The notes under the pieces are model-generated. The model searched no databases and was not told where the DNA came from. It saw only the letters and a list, made by a program, of their open reading frames with translations. The translations under genes were made by a program, and so were the position numbers. DNA of 64,000 bases, taken from contig CAJNDS010001224.1 in NCBI GenBank assembly GCA_905221605.1, forward strand, positions 1-64,000. Direction: 5' to 3'. Source of the stretch: Symbiodinium natans (lineage: Eukaryota > Sar > Dinophyceae > Suessiales > Symbiodiniaceae). Positions 23,326-34,199 of the stretch are shown here, piece after piece. Each line of letters starts with the position of its first letter. The first letter of the stretch is position 1.

Positions 23326-23737
23326 ATGCAGGGGAGATGATGATGCAAGTGCCAAGGGTTTGGGGTTTAGGAAAAGAGGGTTTGGGGTTTAGGGTTTATA
23401 AGGGTTTGGGGCTCGACCACGTCGCATTCGTGCTGCAACCCCCTCACACCAATCCCTCGCACTTAAAAAGTATTAAGCCGCATCCGCACACGGACCTGCT
23501 AATAATTAGATTCGAATTCTAAGAAAACTAAAGCAAAGGTTACTCTTGGGGAAGGGGGGGAATCATTCAGAGGGACTGCCAGGGTAGACGAGCACGAGCA
23601 ACATCTTCAGTCAAAGCAAAGACTTTCAATACTCATCGGGGCCTATGAAAAAGAAGATCCTGCAACTATACGCTTAAACCCTAAACCCATGAACCCTGGA
23701 AACCCCATAAACGCCAGACCCCCGAAAAAAATCAAAC

Positions 23738-23865
23738 TTTAAACCCTAAACCCTAGCCCTAAACCCTAAACCCTAAACCCTAAACCCCAAATCCTAACCC
23801 TAAACCCTAAACCCTAAACCCTAAACCCTAAACACTAAACCCTAAACCCTAAACCCTAAACCCAT
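23738..23865 (-). repeat. CCCTAAA tract
   Basis: About 18 units, left of the 23862-23944 Cys-rich island. Confidence 0.97.
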
Positions 23866-23944
23866 CCGAGGGCCCCGGCGATCTCGTTCACCAGCACCTT
23901 GCAGGAGCGCTCGCGGCCCTCGAAGGTGCAGATTGCCGAGCAAC
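23862..23944 (-). CDS. Cys-rich exon
   Basis: Minus frame after CCAGAG|GT reads CSAICTFEGRERSCKVLVNE then IAGALGW up to the first GTTTAG. The Cx3C....G....C spacing resembles the start of the Cys-rich domain suggested at 22046-22130. CCCTAAA left, TTTAGGG right. Confidence 0.45.
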
Positions 23945-23956
23945 CTCTGGAGCTCC

Positions 23957-24085
23957 GGGTTTTGGGGTTTAGGGTTTAGGGTTTAGGGGTTTAGGGTTTA
24001 GGGTTTAGGGGTTTAGGGTTTAGGGTTTAGGGTTTAGGGTTTAGGTTTTAGGTTTTAGGTTTTAGGGTGTAGGGTTTAGGGTTAG
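23957..24085 (+). repeat. TTTAGGG tract
   Basis: About 18 units with GGGG and TTTT length variants, right of the Cys-rich island. Confidence 0.97.
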
Positions 24086-24092
24086 CTTGGTA

Positions 24093-24119
24093 GCCCAGTG
24101 ACCATATGATAACAAGGGG
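24093..24119. mobile_element. TIR element, family 1, truncated
   Basis: Only the left end TTGGTAGCCCAGTGACCATA is present, directly after a TTTAGGG tract and before a family 3 element. Confidence 0.7.
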
Positions 24120-24123
24120 CTTC

Positions 24124-24320
24124 ACGACTATTTGCCTAAGAACTTGGGATGTTCCCCTTACACTAACAGTCCTTCATAGCGATTATCATATGCCCTACTA
24201 TAATCCTGATTGAGGACTGTCAGGATACGGGGGAACCTCCACAATATGAAAATAATCCTTCAGTTTGCCCTTATAAGGAAGAATCTTTCTTGGGGGGTGG
24301 GTTCTTAAGCAAATCGTAGT
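24124..24320. mobile_element. TIR element, family 3, host of a nested family 2 element
   Basis: CGACTATTTGCCTAAGAAC then the family 2 insert, then AATAATCCTTCAG ... GGGTTCTTAAGCAAATCGTA G. Confidence 0.82.
24146..24236. mobile_element. TIR element, family 2, nested in a family 3 element
   Basis: TTGGGATGTTCCCC ... GGGGGAACCTCC with arms CACTAACAGTCC / GGACTGTCAGGA. It splits the family 3 element at 24124-24320. Confidence 0.82.
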
Positions 24321-24717
24321 AAACCCTAAGCCCTAAGCCCTAAACCTTAAACCCTAAACCCAAGGTTCCCTAAGGCAACTTCTGGAACCAGTTGCAAGGG
24401 TCCCTCGATACCTTGTGCTTATACTTATATCGAAGGAGTATCCCCGAAAGGTGTTCCTCAATCTCGAAATAAGCCCCTTATGTTCCCTGAGAGGAGCTGC
24501 AAAAAAGTTCCCCAAACCCAAGGTGCAACCTTCGGGGCCCAAGGTAGAGTCCTATAATTCTACCCTGAAATCCCACCCTAAACCTGATAAACCCTCTAAA
24601 CCCTAAACCTGAAAACTCTTACACCGTAAGCCTTTAAAAATCTACCCGTAGTTCTATGGTCCCTTAATATGGCCCCTTACCTTTTTACAGGAAAACCCTA
24701 AACCCTAAACCCTAAAC

Positions 24718-24783
24718 CCGGAACCAGCCCTGTGAGAAACCGAGGCGTCGGCCGTAAAAGTCCTCATTCTCGTCGCTCTCCTC
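24718..24783 (-). CDS. exon-like island, acidic segment
   Basis: Minus frame after AGCCAG|GAG reads EESDENEDFYGRRLGFSQGW then FR up to GTTTAG. Acceptor and donor fit the local pattern. Probably the same transcript as its Cys-rich neighbours, by strand and proximity only. Confidence 0.42.
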
Positions 24784-25317
24784 CTGGCTTTGATAGGGTA
24801 GTTACATGGTCCCGAAGTATGCGCCCTTAAAAGGGACCCCTTACAGAACGTTTCTATACCCTATAAACACCCAAGAGCCCACACCGGTTTAGGGTTTAGG
24901 GTTTAGGGTGTAGGGTTTAGGGTTTAGGGTTGCAAGGGACTGTACTAAGGGACCACGTCCCTCTTCTTCGAGGCTTGTTGAGGCGGCTAATCCCTATAAA
25001 TCCGCGTGTCCACACCCACACATAAGCACACAAACTATAACCCTCTTGCCATTACTTATAACCCTAAACTCTACAAGCCATTCGTGTCACCAGCTCGCTC
25101 AGCCCCTTTCAGGTTAGAGGGTTCTTAAGGGGGGCGGGGTTCATGGCGGGTAGCGAAGGGGGGGTAAGGACCCAGGGTACCTTGCAGAAGCTTGGGAGCC
25201 TTAGGGAGTATGGCGGAGATTTGGGAACCTTGGGTCCAGAACCCTAAACCCTAAACCCTAAACCTTAAACCCTAACCCCTCTTATCTCCCCTTGAACCCT
25301 CCCTTAAGAACGCTTGC

Positions 25318-25389
25318 AGAAGGTGGGGCGCAAGTAAGCAGAAAACACAGTGCGGCCTTCTCCGACTGCTTGGAGACCTGCTGTGGTGC
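25318..25389 (-). CDS. exon-like island
   Basis: Minus frame after TGCCCAG|GCA reads APQQVSKQSEKAALCFLL then TCAPPSAS. CCCTAAA tracts lie on both sides, an exception to the usual polarity. The 3' boundary is uncertain. Confidence 0.35.
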
Positions 25390-25644
25390 CTGGGCAGATT
25401 CCAGACCACCCTAAACCCTAAACCCTAAAGCCTAAACCCTAAACCCAGGAGTTCATCACGTTGTGAACATCTATTGAGATTCAAAGCCTCCTAACCAAGG
25501 AGTATTCCCTGAATCATACCAAGGATCCCTGCATAGTTTAAGGTGGGCTCTTGAAGCTCCCAAGCACAAACCCGGAACCCTAAACCCTAAACCCTAAACC
25601 CTAAATCCGGAACCAAACCCTAAACCCTAAAAACAGCTCAACAC

Positions 25645-25757
25645 CACCGGGCCCTGCCTCCTTTGCGCGGAAGTCGTGGTCGTGGAACTTGTGGAACTCG
25701 TGAAATTCTTTCTGCGGCACCGGGCTGTTGCAGTCGGCACCTGTTTGCTGGCAGCAC
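25645..25757 (-). CDS. exon-like island, Cys and His rich
   Basis: Minus frame after GCCAAG|G reads CCQQTGADCNSPVPQKEFHE then FHKFHDHDFRAKEAGP. A plus frame (TGPCLLCAEVVVVELVELVK) is also open. CCCTAAA left, TTTAGGG right. Confidence 0.38.
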
Positions 25758-26144
25758 CTTGGCTTAGGATTTAGGGTTTAGGGTTTAGGGTTGCGGGTTG
25801 AGGGTTGAGGGTTGAGGGTTTAGGGTTTAGGGCGCAAGGCGGCCGGGAAAAACCTAAACCCTAAACCCTAAGTGACCTTAGCGAAGCTTAGGGAGCCTTG
25901 GGAATGACTAGGGGACCTTTGGTTTCAATAGCCCCCTTGAGACCCCCCTTCCTTCAGGACTCCACAAGGGCTTGTTTAGGGCTTAAGGCCTTTTTAGCTT
26001 AGTTCATGTGGGTTTAGGGTTTAGGGTTTTCGGGTCTCGGGTACATATGTTCTTTCGGTCTCCGGGTCCAGGGGTGGGTTCCCACTGAAACCTACCCCTT
26101 CCAGCAACAGCAAGAAGACTGTGCAATGCGTGTGGTCGTCCTTA

Positions 26145-26292
26145 CTACCCCCCTCTATACTAAACCCCCCTACTAACACCCCCCAGGTTCCCCCCCATAG
26201 TTAAGGCCATTTAGGGATAACTAAATTACCCCTAATGAAGGTTATTTATGGGGAGAAACTAGGGGGGTAGTACAGAAGGGGTTAGTAGGGGA
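26145..26292. mobile_element. TIR element, family 7
   Basis: TACTACCCCCCTCTATACTA AACCCCCC ... GGGGGGTAGTACAGAAGGGG TTAGTAGGGG; long imperfect inverted arms. Confidence 0.75.
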
Positions 26293-26351
26293 ACTGCAAA
26301 CCCTAAACCCTAAACCCTAAACCCTAAACCCTAAACCCTAAACCCCAAAAA

Positions 26352-26421
26352 ACCCATGAAATGCTTTGGTCCAGCAAGCATGGACAGCCTGTGGCGGCTG
26401 AGACCTGAAGTCTTCTAAGCC
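26352..26421 (-). CDS. exon-like island
   Basis: Minus frame after GTGTAG|GGC reads GLEDFRSQPPQAVHACWTKA then FHG; the plus frames contain stops, so minus is favoured. CCCTAAA left, TTTAGGG right. Confidence 0.4.
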
Positions 26422-26674
26422 CTACACCGAGGAAAGGCTGAACCAAAGGATGCCTGCTTTTTTGGGGGTTTAGGGTTTAGGGTTTAGGGTTTAGGGTTTA
26501 GGGTTTAGGGTTTAGGGTTTAGGGCTTAGGGTGTACTCTCCTGGGCTTAGGGTTAGGGGCTTAGGGCTTAGGGTTAAGGGTGTTAGCACTCTTGGCTTTC
26601 ACTGCTTTTTTGCCTAACTGCGCATGCACCCCCCGCCCGAATCCCCCATAAACCCTAAAACCTAAATTCAAAAC

Positions 26675-26790
26675 CCAAGGAACCGCTCGATCTTCTCAAC
26701 CGACCACTCCAGCCACCAGCGATGTGCATCGGTCTGGCAGTGGTAAGTCCTGTGGGTGCACGGGCACGCGCTACTCTCCCGCCATCCGTG
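26675..26790 (-). CDS. exon-like island, Cys/Trp rich
   Basis: Minus frame after CTTTCAG|CAC reads HGWRESSACPCTHRTYHCQT then DAHRWWLEWSVEKIERFLG, ending near GTTTTG. The plus strand offers a shorter exon (AAG|G to GTAAGT), so strand is not settled, but the minus frame is longer and shares a YHC core with the 30581-30648 island. Confidence 0.42.
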
Positions 26791-27204
26791 CTGAAAGGTT
26801 TTGAAGAGAACCCATTAATGAATATGTATATATATATATAGATATTCCAATATGTTTAAAACATATATATATACACATAAACATATATATAGGGCAATAT
26901 AGGGATCCCTTAATCTGAGTTAAGGTGATTCTTCCTGAATGTATTGGGCCCTTTGGGAGGCCCTAAGAAATCTAAACCAAATCGCCGCAACATATCCCGC
27001 AATCCCTTCGGCCCTGCAAACAAGCAGTTGCCCTAAACCCTAAACCCTAAACCCTAAGCCCTAAACCCTAAACCCTAAACCCTAAACCCTGAACCCTAAG
27101 CCGGTTGCTGCACGTGTTTGTCGCCGACCTCTGGTCCGGACAGGACGGCCCATGGCCTTAGAGTCCAAGTCTCGCTCTCTCCTCGTCTTCCTCTCTATTC
27201 TTTG

Positions 27205-27330
27205 CTTTAGGGTTTAGGGTTTAGGGTTTAGGGTTCAGGGTTCAGGGTTCAGGGTTCAGGGTTCAGGGTTCAGGGTTCAGGGTTTAGGGTTTAGGATTTT
27301 TGTTTAGGGTCTAGGGTTTCGTGTTTGGGG
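27205..27330 (+). repeat. TTTAGGG tract with TTCAGGG block
   Basis: Contains about eight consecutive TTCAGGG units (near 27232-27285) between normal units, a homogenised variant block. Confidence 0.95.
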
Positions 27331-27339
27331 TTTAAAGAT

Positions 27340-27405
27340 ACAAGAGAATAATCCCTATATTACCCTTGAAAGGAAGAAAGAGTTTGGTTCTTCAGCAAAT
27401 AGTGA
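27340..27405. mobile_element. TIR element, family 3, fragment
   Basis: AGAGAATAATCCCTATATTA CCCTTGAAAGGAAG ... TTCTTCAGCAAATAGTG. Confidence 0.68.
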
Positions 27406-28949
27406 TGGTAGTTCTTCTTCCCGCATGCATAAATTCAGGATTGAAGCACCTTACCCCGCGCGGTCGCGCACCCGATGTTACGTGCTGTCCTTTTGTGTGC
27501 TCGGGTGTTGTGTTTGCTCTGTCCTGAATGACTTGACACCTGCTTCTCTCTCTCTCTCTCTCACTAGAGAGTGCGGGAGAGGGAGGGAAACAAACCAGAG
27601 AGAGAGAGGAGGTTGTTGATCGCCTGCACAGCCCAAAGTTGGAATGAAAGGCGTTCGTTGCTGTTTGCGGCTCTCTTGGTTTTACCCTAAACCCTAAACC
27701 CTAAACCCTGAGGATTTGGGGCGACCCTGGGCAGATTTCTGGGCACGGAAACAAGAACCAGGGCTCTAGGGTTTTAAGGGTTGCTGAGAACCGTCTCCTA
27801 AAGACTCGGCTTTCTTCATCAGCTCAACGTTTAAGGGTGTTGTGACTTGATTTTGGTTTCTAGGTTCGAGTTTGTGAGGCTCTGGACTTTGCAGTCGGGG
27901 CCGTCGAGCCCTAAACCCGAAACCCTAAACCTTAAACTCGAAACCCAAGAGGAAGACTTAGGATACAGTTGCTTGGGCTCGTCCTCGACATGCCTAGGAT
28001 GTGTTCCGGGGGGCTGCCACGCCTCGAGGAACAGAGGGCGTAAGGAGCCGCGATCTTAAGGTGCCGCGATCTACACACACCCTTTTTTGGCAAACCCCAA
28101 TCCCCAAACCCTAAACCCCAAACCCTAAGCCCCAAACCCCAAACCCTAAACAGCGACCCGATACCTGGATGAGTTAGTGGGTATTGGGCTCTCCTGCGTT
28201 TCCCTTTTAAAGAGAACCCCATGCGACCCCCGCCCTGAACAAAGGGGGAAGGAGGGTTCTCACATGCTACCACTGGGGAGCCAAGGATATGGTTGAGGGT
28301 TTAGGGTTTATGGGTTTTAGGGTTTAGGGTTTAGGGCTAGGGGGTGTTTTTTTTGCCAGCCGACTAGCCACAGCACTGCGAGGTTAACTGTACGACATCT
28401 TTGGAGAAATCCCTTGCAGTACTATGCTGCAGGGTTGTCTCATGGCTTCACGGTCGGCTAGTGTTTAGGGTTTAGGGTTTGGGTTCTAGGGTTTGGGGTT
28501 CTCAAGCTACTGGTATACTAGGGGGTGCGGGGACACAAGGTAAAACCCTAAACCCTCAACCCTCAATCTACAAGGTCCAAGGCGTCGGCAGGGGAAGGGT
28601 TGCACCTTCGCTTGGACCTGGGATTCTCAGAGAGCCCCTCGTCCCGGCAATTAAGGAATATACCAGAAGCCACAGGAGCTACATTCGGATCCTTAGCATG
28701 ATTGAAGGTATCTTCCCTACTTAAGCGGAATATAGGGCCCTAAACCATAAATCCTCAAACCTAAGCCCCTGTTTTTAGGGTTTAGGGTCTAGGGTTTTAG
28801 GGTTTACATAGGGCTTCAGGGTTCAGGTTTTGGGGTTTACGGACTTCAGTGTTCAGGGACTTTGGGGTTCAGGGAGCTTGGGTTCAGGGTTCTTGAAAAG
28901 GATGAGTCGGCATGAACATCGAACATCCTGACAAGTAGGGACCCCTTGC

Positions 28950-30270
28950 TATACTAACTTTAGGTAGGGGAGTTTTTTCCTACAAAATCAGACGTACAAC
29001 CCAGTTTAGGGCCGTATCACCCTACTTGTACTTAGGGGCCCCTACTTGTAGGCCGGCTGTGCATCCAAGTTGATGGTTTGGGTTGAGGAGCTCATGCTTG
29101 AGCGTCCCAGTAGACCACGTGCCTAGACCTCCCCCCCCAAGCAATGATCCACCCACACTTTGCGCTAAACCCTCTGACTCCCCCCCCCCCCCCCCCAACG
29201 CAAAAACAAAAAAAAACAACAACAAACCTTTCCACCTAAAAACCCAATTACTTATAAACCCTGAATAACCTGGGACCCCCAAAACTTGACCCCTAAACCC
29301 AGTTTTTTATAAACCCTGACTATCCCTCAAAAACTCAAACTTCTAGCCGATTTCGTGAGGAGCGGACGAGAACTTCCAGAGCACTAGCGAGGGCGTCGCA
29401 ATGTGCCTTCTCGAAGGCGCAACACCTTCCAGAAAGAAAGAAACATACATGTACATATAGTTATTGACATACATATATATATATATATATATGCATGATA
29501 TACTCGTTCAGTATAAATAGGTATATACATGCATGTATTTACTGAATTATTGATAAGTAAATAAGAGAAATATGTGTTTCTATATACAAATATAAATATA
29601 AATACATATATAAATATGTATATATACATTTCTAGTCCCGAATGCTGATCTGGGTGGCATCTCACTGTTTGGGGTCTACGCTGGCGTTCCTTGGCGTACA
29701 CTTTATACATAATCTGCATATATATATATATATGAATGTAAGAATGTATGTATATGAAGTAGGGTATATATTTCTTGTACCCCCAAAGGGACACCAGGTA
29801 TATACACTCACCAATATTAAAAAGGAACCTTACATACACTCACCAGAAACAGAAATATGTACCCTGCTTCATATACATATATAATATGCATATATGTATA
29901 TGCATGTGCATGTATATATCCGAGCTGGACATGGGAGGTTCATGGCTAGCTATAACTAGGGCTATAAGTACCCTACATAAGGTTCTAAGTAGTGTTCACA
30001 CACTTAGAACCCTACTTATATCTCCCCATGCGCCTCCAAGTACAGTTGGCATACCATAGGGGTCGGAAGAATTGCTAGTAGTATTCCTTCATGGTCCCAA
30101 TATATATATATATATGTATATATTTCTTTATGTATTTACTATAGCAACCTCTCAAAACCCTTTCTTAACCATTAAGGCGCCTAAATTACCGTGCCTCCCC
30201 TCCCTTTGTGTTTAGGGCCTCAAGTTTCATGGCCCGGCTGCTGAGAGGGATCCCCCTAAGTGTTTTGTGG
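28950..30270. other. AT-rich region without visible genes
   Basis: Holds (TA)n runs, poly-C at 29180-29196, one family 4 element and long but AT-biased pseudo-ORFs (151 codons minus at 29384-29839, rich in Tyr and Ile). Confidence 0.6.
29933..30042. mobile_element. TIR element, family 4
   Basis: GGGAGGTTCATGGCTAGCTA TAACTAGGG ... AGAACCCTACTTATATCTCC CCATGCGCCTCCAAGTA. Confidence 0.78.
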
Positions 30271-30580
30271 TTGGGCTTAGGGTTTAGGGTTTAGGGTTGA
30301 GGGTTTAGGGTTTAGGGCTTTTTGGCACCGAGGGTTTAGGGTTTAGGGCACCCGAGCCTTTCGGTTTCGGGTTTAGGGCCTAGTTTTTTAAGGGTAAACC
30401 TAATAATGAGACCCTAGACCCTTGGCTGAGGACAGCTGCCCGGGGGTTTCCGCACGTAGGGGTACAAAACCTGCTTGGGGTTCTTTTTTATATACAAGAA
30501 TCCTACCATTTGGGGGGTCTATTACCCTAAACCCTAAACCCTAAACCCTAAACCCTACTTTCGTAAACCCCAGTAAGGAC

Positions 30581-30648
30581 CCAGCCATCGCAGCATGGAG
30601 AAGGGCAGCTCTCTGGGATCCGACGTCACCACATCGCAGTGGTAGGAC
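30581..30648 (-). CDS. exon-like island
   Basis: Minus frame after CTTCAAG|G reads SYHCDVVTSDPRELPFSML then RWL up to G|GTCCTT. Like the 26.7 kb island it starts with a YHC motif. CCCTAAA left, TTTAGGG right. Confidence 0.38.
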
Positions 30649-31046
30649 CTTGAAGCGCGTTTAGGGTTTAGGGTTTAGGGTTCAGGGTTTCGGGATGGTA
30701 GCACCCCCCACTATGATTCCCAAAAAGGACTGCTAGTAGAAGGGGGGAGCAAGATGTAGGGCTTTTAGGGCTTGGGGGACTTCATGAAGCCATGCGCCTG
30801 AAACCCATAATCTCTTCTTCGTGAAAGCATGACCTCAGGCAAAACCTGATGCCACCGAAGACGGCCATAACCAGGGGCGCGGTGCGCGCAGGACACTTGA
30901 GTTTGTTTGTGGATACTTGTAAATCTCATCAAGCCCTAAACCCTTTTTGAACCCGGGCTCTCTGATGTGCCCACGCAACCCCAAACCCTAAACACAGAAG
31001 CCCTAAACCCTAAACCCTAAACCCTAAACCCTAAACGCCCTCAAAC

Positions 31047-31131
31047 CTCAAAACCGGCCCCTGAGGCGACCGCGGGCTGCGGCGGCAGCCAATCCTGGCA
31101 GTGCCGCAGCAGACGTCGAGCTTCACATCAC
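31047..31131 (-). CDS. exon-like island
   Basis: Minus frame reads RRLLRHCQDWLPPQPAVASG then AGFEG up to GTTTAG. Acceptor GTGAAG|CT is not AG|G. CCCTAAA left, TTTAGGG right. Confidence 0.3.
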
Positions 31132-31469
31132 CTCGGCTTCTCGGAGGTTCACAAAGAGGGCCCCCCGATCAGGGTTTAGGGTTTAGGGTTTAGGGTTTAG
31201 GGTTTAGGGTTTAGGGTTTAGGGTTTAGGGCTACTAGACGCAAGAGTAACCCTGGAACACAAAGGGTGCCCTTTTGGGTTTAAAGGGGCTTGTGCGGGAA
31301 CCCAAACCCTAACAAATGGAATGAGGGCCTACTCTGGGTCCTAGTTCATGTGGGTAGTCGTAAGTAGGGTTGAGGGTTTAGGGTAGCTAGAAGTAGGGTT
31401 ATAGATAGCCTTTAATAGGGTTGCACGCGTAACGTTACCATACTTTTGACCCTTCTTATAACTATCAAT

Positions 31470-31563
31470 TGTTGAAGAATCCCCCCAAAAGCAATCTTCC
31501 TTATCAGGGCAATATGCAGATTATGTTTCTGTACTTTTTGGCTGGTTTCTTGAGCAAATGGTA
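31470..31563. mobile_element. TIR element, family 3
   Basis: GAATCCCCCCAAAAGCAATC TTCCTTATCAGGGCAATATG ... GTTTCTTGAGCAAATGGTAG; the left terminus is merged with a family 4-like sequence. Confidence 0.72.
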
Positions 31564-32064
31564 GATAACACTACCCATGAGAGACACATGGCTTCCAGCT
31601 TTCCGTGGCCATCTGGGGGGGTGGGGTGGGGGTAAATTTCAGCACGAAAAAGCCCTAAACCCTAAACCCTAGGCCCCATAAAACAAAGACCTGCAAGCTG
31701 GCCCTGCACCGAGAGTCCTGCACCCGATCGGACAGCCCACAAATCCCAACAACCAAAGAGCACATCTTCAAACCTCCCTGAAACCATATGCTAGAGGGAG
31801 GGGGGCAAAACTCTGCGCTTTTCCTAAACCCTAAAACCCTATAAACAACCCCCACCAGTGCGTTTTCAGTCTAGATCCCAGTCTTCGAGCAGGGATTCTT
31901 TAGATTAATTAAAGCTTGAGACGTGTCGGCCATTGCCTCAAGGGATTCCGACTCGTATCCCCTGAGGTTGTACTGTTGTACCCCTTATTCAGCATAAGGC
32001 TCCTACCCTTAGTAGACTCCGAATATGGCCCTGATATTCCTGAGGTCTTAAAAAAGGGTCCACT

Positions 32065-32173
32065 GGGTAGCCCCAGTGACCATATTACAGCAAGGGCACC
32101 CTTTTTGGGTTGGTTCATTGGCAAGGGAACCCTTGAACCACAAAAAGCGGACAAAGAGTACCAATGAGCTACC
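32065..32173. mobile_element. TIR element, family 1
   Basis: GGGTAGCCCCAGTGACC ... GTACCAATGAGCTACCATG with the family interior. An extra family 1 end (CAGTGGGCTACC) at 32252-32263 forms the donor of the 32264-32354 exon after a CCCTAAA tract. Confidence 0.82.
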
Positions 32174-32263
32174 ATGAGAGCTCCCGAAACCCTAAACCCT
32201 AAACCCTAAACCCTAAACCCTAAACCCTAAACCCTAAACCCTAAACCAGTACCAGTGGGCTAC

Positions 32264-32354
32264 CGACTCCACAAACTCCCTGTCAGTGTTGCAGAGCGAA
32301 CTCCCAAGAAAGGCAGCCCAATCACAGAACCGCAACTGCGTGCTGATGAAAGCC
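32264..32354 (-). CDS. exon whose donor abuts a TIR-element end
   Basis: After GAGCAG|G, thirty codons AFISTQLRFCDWAAFLGSSL then CNTDREFVES lead exactly to TCG|GTAGCCCACTGG. The donor GTAGCC is the start of the terminal repeat of TIR family 1, followed by TTTAGGG repeats. It is the clearest case here of an element end acting as a splice site. Family not recognised. Confidence 0.48.
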
Positions 32355-32591
32355 CTGCTCCCCTCGAAGCCCTAAGCCCTAAGCCCTAAGCCCTAAACCC
32401 TAAACCCTAACCCCAAAAAAGTTGACAATTTTGAAAGCCCCTAGTTGTGTGTGTGGTCCCTCCTGGGAGGGCATGTGCTTGGTGTCACGTGCCCTGCGGG
32501 GAAGCCGCCTCACAGTGTGGCGCATGACGCCTACAAAAATTAGGATACACACCAACTGGGTTTAGGGTTTAGGGTTCAGGGTTGAGGGTTT

Positions 32592-32716
32592 ATATGTTCC
32601 CCTTAATTAAAGACTAAGAGTCCTGACTCGTGGTTAGAATATGGGGGGGGGGGGGGGGGGGGGGGGGGGGTACTTTTATCCCTATTGAGGACTGTTAGCA
32701 TAAGGGGGAATATCCC
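32592..32716. mobile_element. TIR element, family 2, with poly-G insert
   Basis: ATGTTCCCCTTAAT ... ACTGTTAGCATAAGGGGGAA. The centre holds about 28 G (32643-32670), replacing the usual AGGGGGTACT. Confidence 0.75.
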
Positions 32717-32861
32717 AACGCATGACGCCTCCATAACTAGGATCTACACTGAATCATAATCATATCAACTATGCAATTGAATAACGACATGTAACGATAC
32801 GTAAGAATGCTTACTTGTCCACACATGATAACAGTAGTCCAAGGGTATCTACTTTCTTGCT

Positions 32862-32967
32862 TGGTAGCCAAGTAACCATTTACAATAAGGGCATCCTAAT
32901 TTTGGGTTGGTTACTTAATAAGGGAACCCAGAACCAACAAAGGTAAAGGGTGCCAATGGGCGACCAA
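32862..32967. mobile_element. TIR element, family 1
   Basis: TTGGTAGCCAAGTAACC ... GTGCCAATGGGCGACCAAG; same interior order as the other copies. Confidence 0.82.
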
Positions 32968-33094
32968 GCTTGGGTGGTTTGCAAACGAGTTGCTCCACTC
33001 CTCCGACAGCTGCCAGTTCCCCACCTTGTCATGGAAACAGCGACCGCGTGTTCTGATTCAGGGATTCATGGGGCGGTGGTGAGAGGGTGAGAGT

Positions 33095-33207
33095 TTACTA
33101 CTATTTTCTTCAAAGCCCAACAAAAAGAATAAACAAAACAAATTCCCAATATTACCTTTTTATAAGGCATAATCTTTTCTTTCGGTTTCCTGAAGCAATT
33201 GGTAGCT
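33095..33207. mobile_element. TIR element, family 3
   Basis: TTTACTACTATTTTCTTCAA ... GGTTTCCTGAAGCAATTGGT AG, diverged. Confidence 0.74.
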
Positions 33208-34131
33208 TAGGGTTTAGGGTTTGGGGCTGTTTAGGGTCTAGGTTTAGGGGCCTGAGGGTGGGCCCAGTAGTGAATACAAAGATGAAACAAGCTCCTTGCA
33301 TGGGTGTGTCAGAAAATGCATCTCTGTGTGTGTGTGTGTCATCGGGTCCCCACGACTTTTCGCTAAAGAATGCAACTTTCACCTACACCCTGGAATCCCA
33401 AAGCATGGGTGCGAAACGAACCTTTCACTCCCAAAACACAGCTTCTGCAACAAGGCTATCCTAGCATAGGATAAAATTTGTACTGGGATTCCCTTTCCCA
33501 GCACCGTAAACCCTAAAACCAAATTCCATGCGTGCAAGGTACCTTGCAGTCGATATCGGAGGGCAGCGACCACACCGCTTGGGTTTCATCCATCTGCCTG
33601 CGTGTGCGACGTCGGCTTTACCAAAGGAGAGCCCAACACCAGGGTTTGGGGTTTAGGGTTTAGGGTTTAGGGTTTAGGGTTTGGGGTTTGGGGTTTAGGG
33701 TTTGGGGTTTAGGGTTACTCAAGAAAAGGCACCTCAAACAAAACTAGGGGTAGCTATGTTACTACAATGCTGGCCCATGGAAGGTACCTCACAGCCCTTT
33801 TGATCACTTCGCAAGACTGGCCCCATTTTGGGGGTTACTATTATAAGGCGGCCACTACCCAAACAGGGACCATAATTTAGAGAAGTGATCATATAAGGGG
33901 ATCATTCTGGTGAACTAAGCTGAATGCCTTCTTCATTCTTCGGAAGGATCTCTAGTGGTAATCATTAGGTAGGGCCCCTTCTTTAGTAAGGAGTCCCTCA
34001 AGTGCTGTGTGCCAAAAGCCCCGGTTGTCGCGGACCTATCTGCTACAGACCTATGTAACACCCGTCTTGATGCAGACCTCTGTCGCACGCGCATGCATGG
34101 TTGGAAGCCATAAGGGGGCCGTCCAAAGCAA

Positions 34132-34132
34132 G

Positions 34133-34199
<67 letters not shown>
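34132..34199 (+). repeat. (CAA)n microsatellite
   Basis: About 22 uninterrupted CAA units. The overlapping open frames (poly-Thr, poly-Cys, poly-Val, poly-Leu) are artefacts of the repeat. Confidence 0.97.

Noticed and set aside
29384-29839. 151-codon minus ORF rich in Tyr, Ile and Lys
   Set aside because: AT-rich low-complexity sequence with (TA)n runs; no splice or family support.
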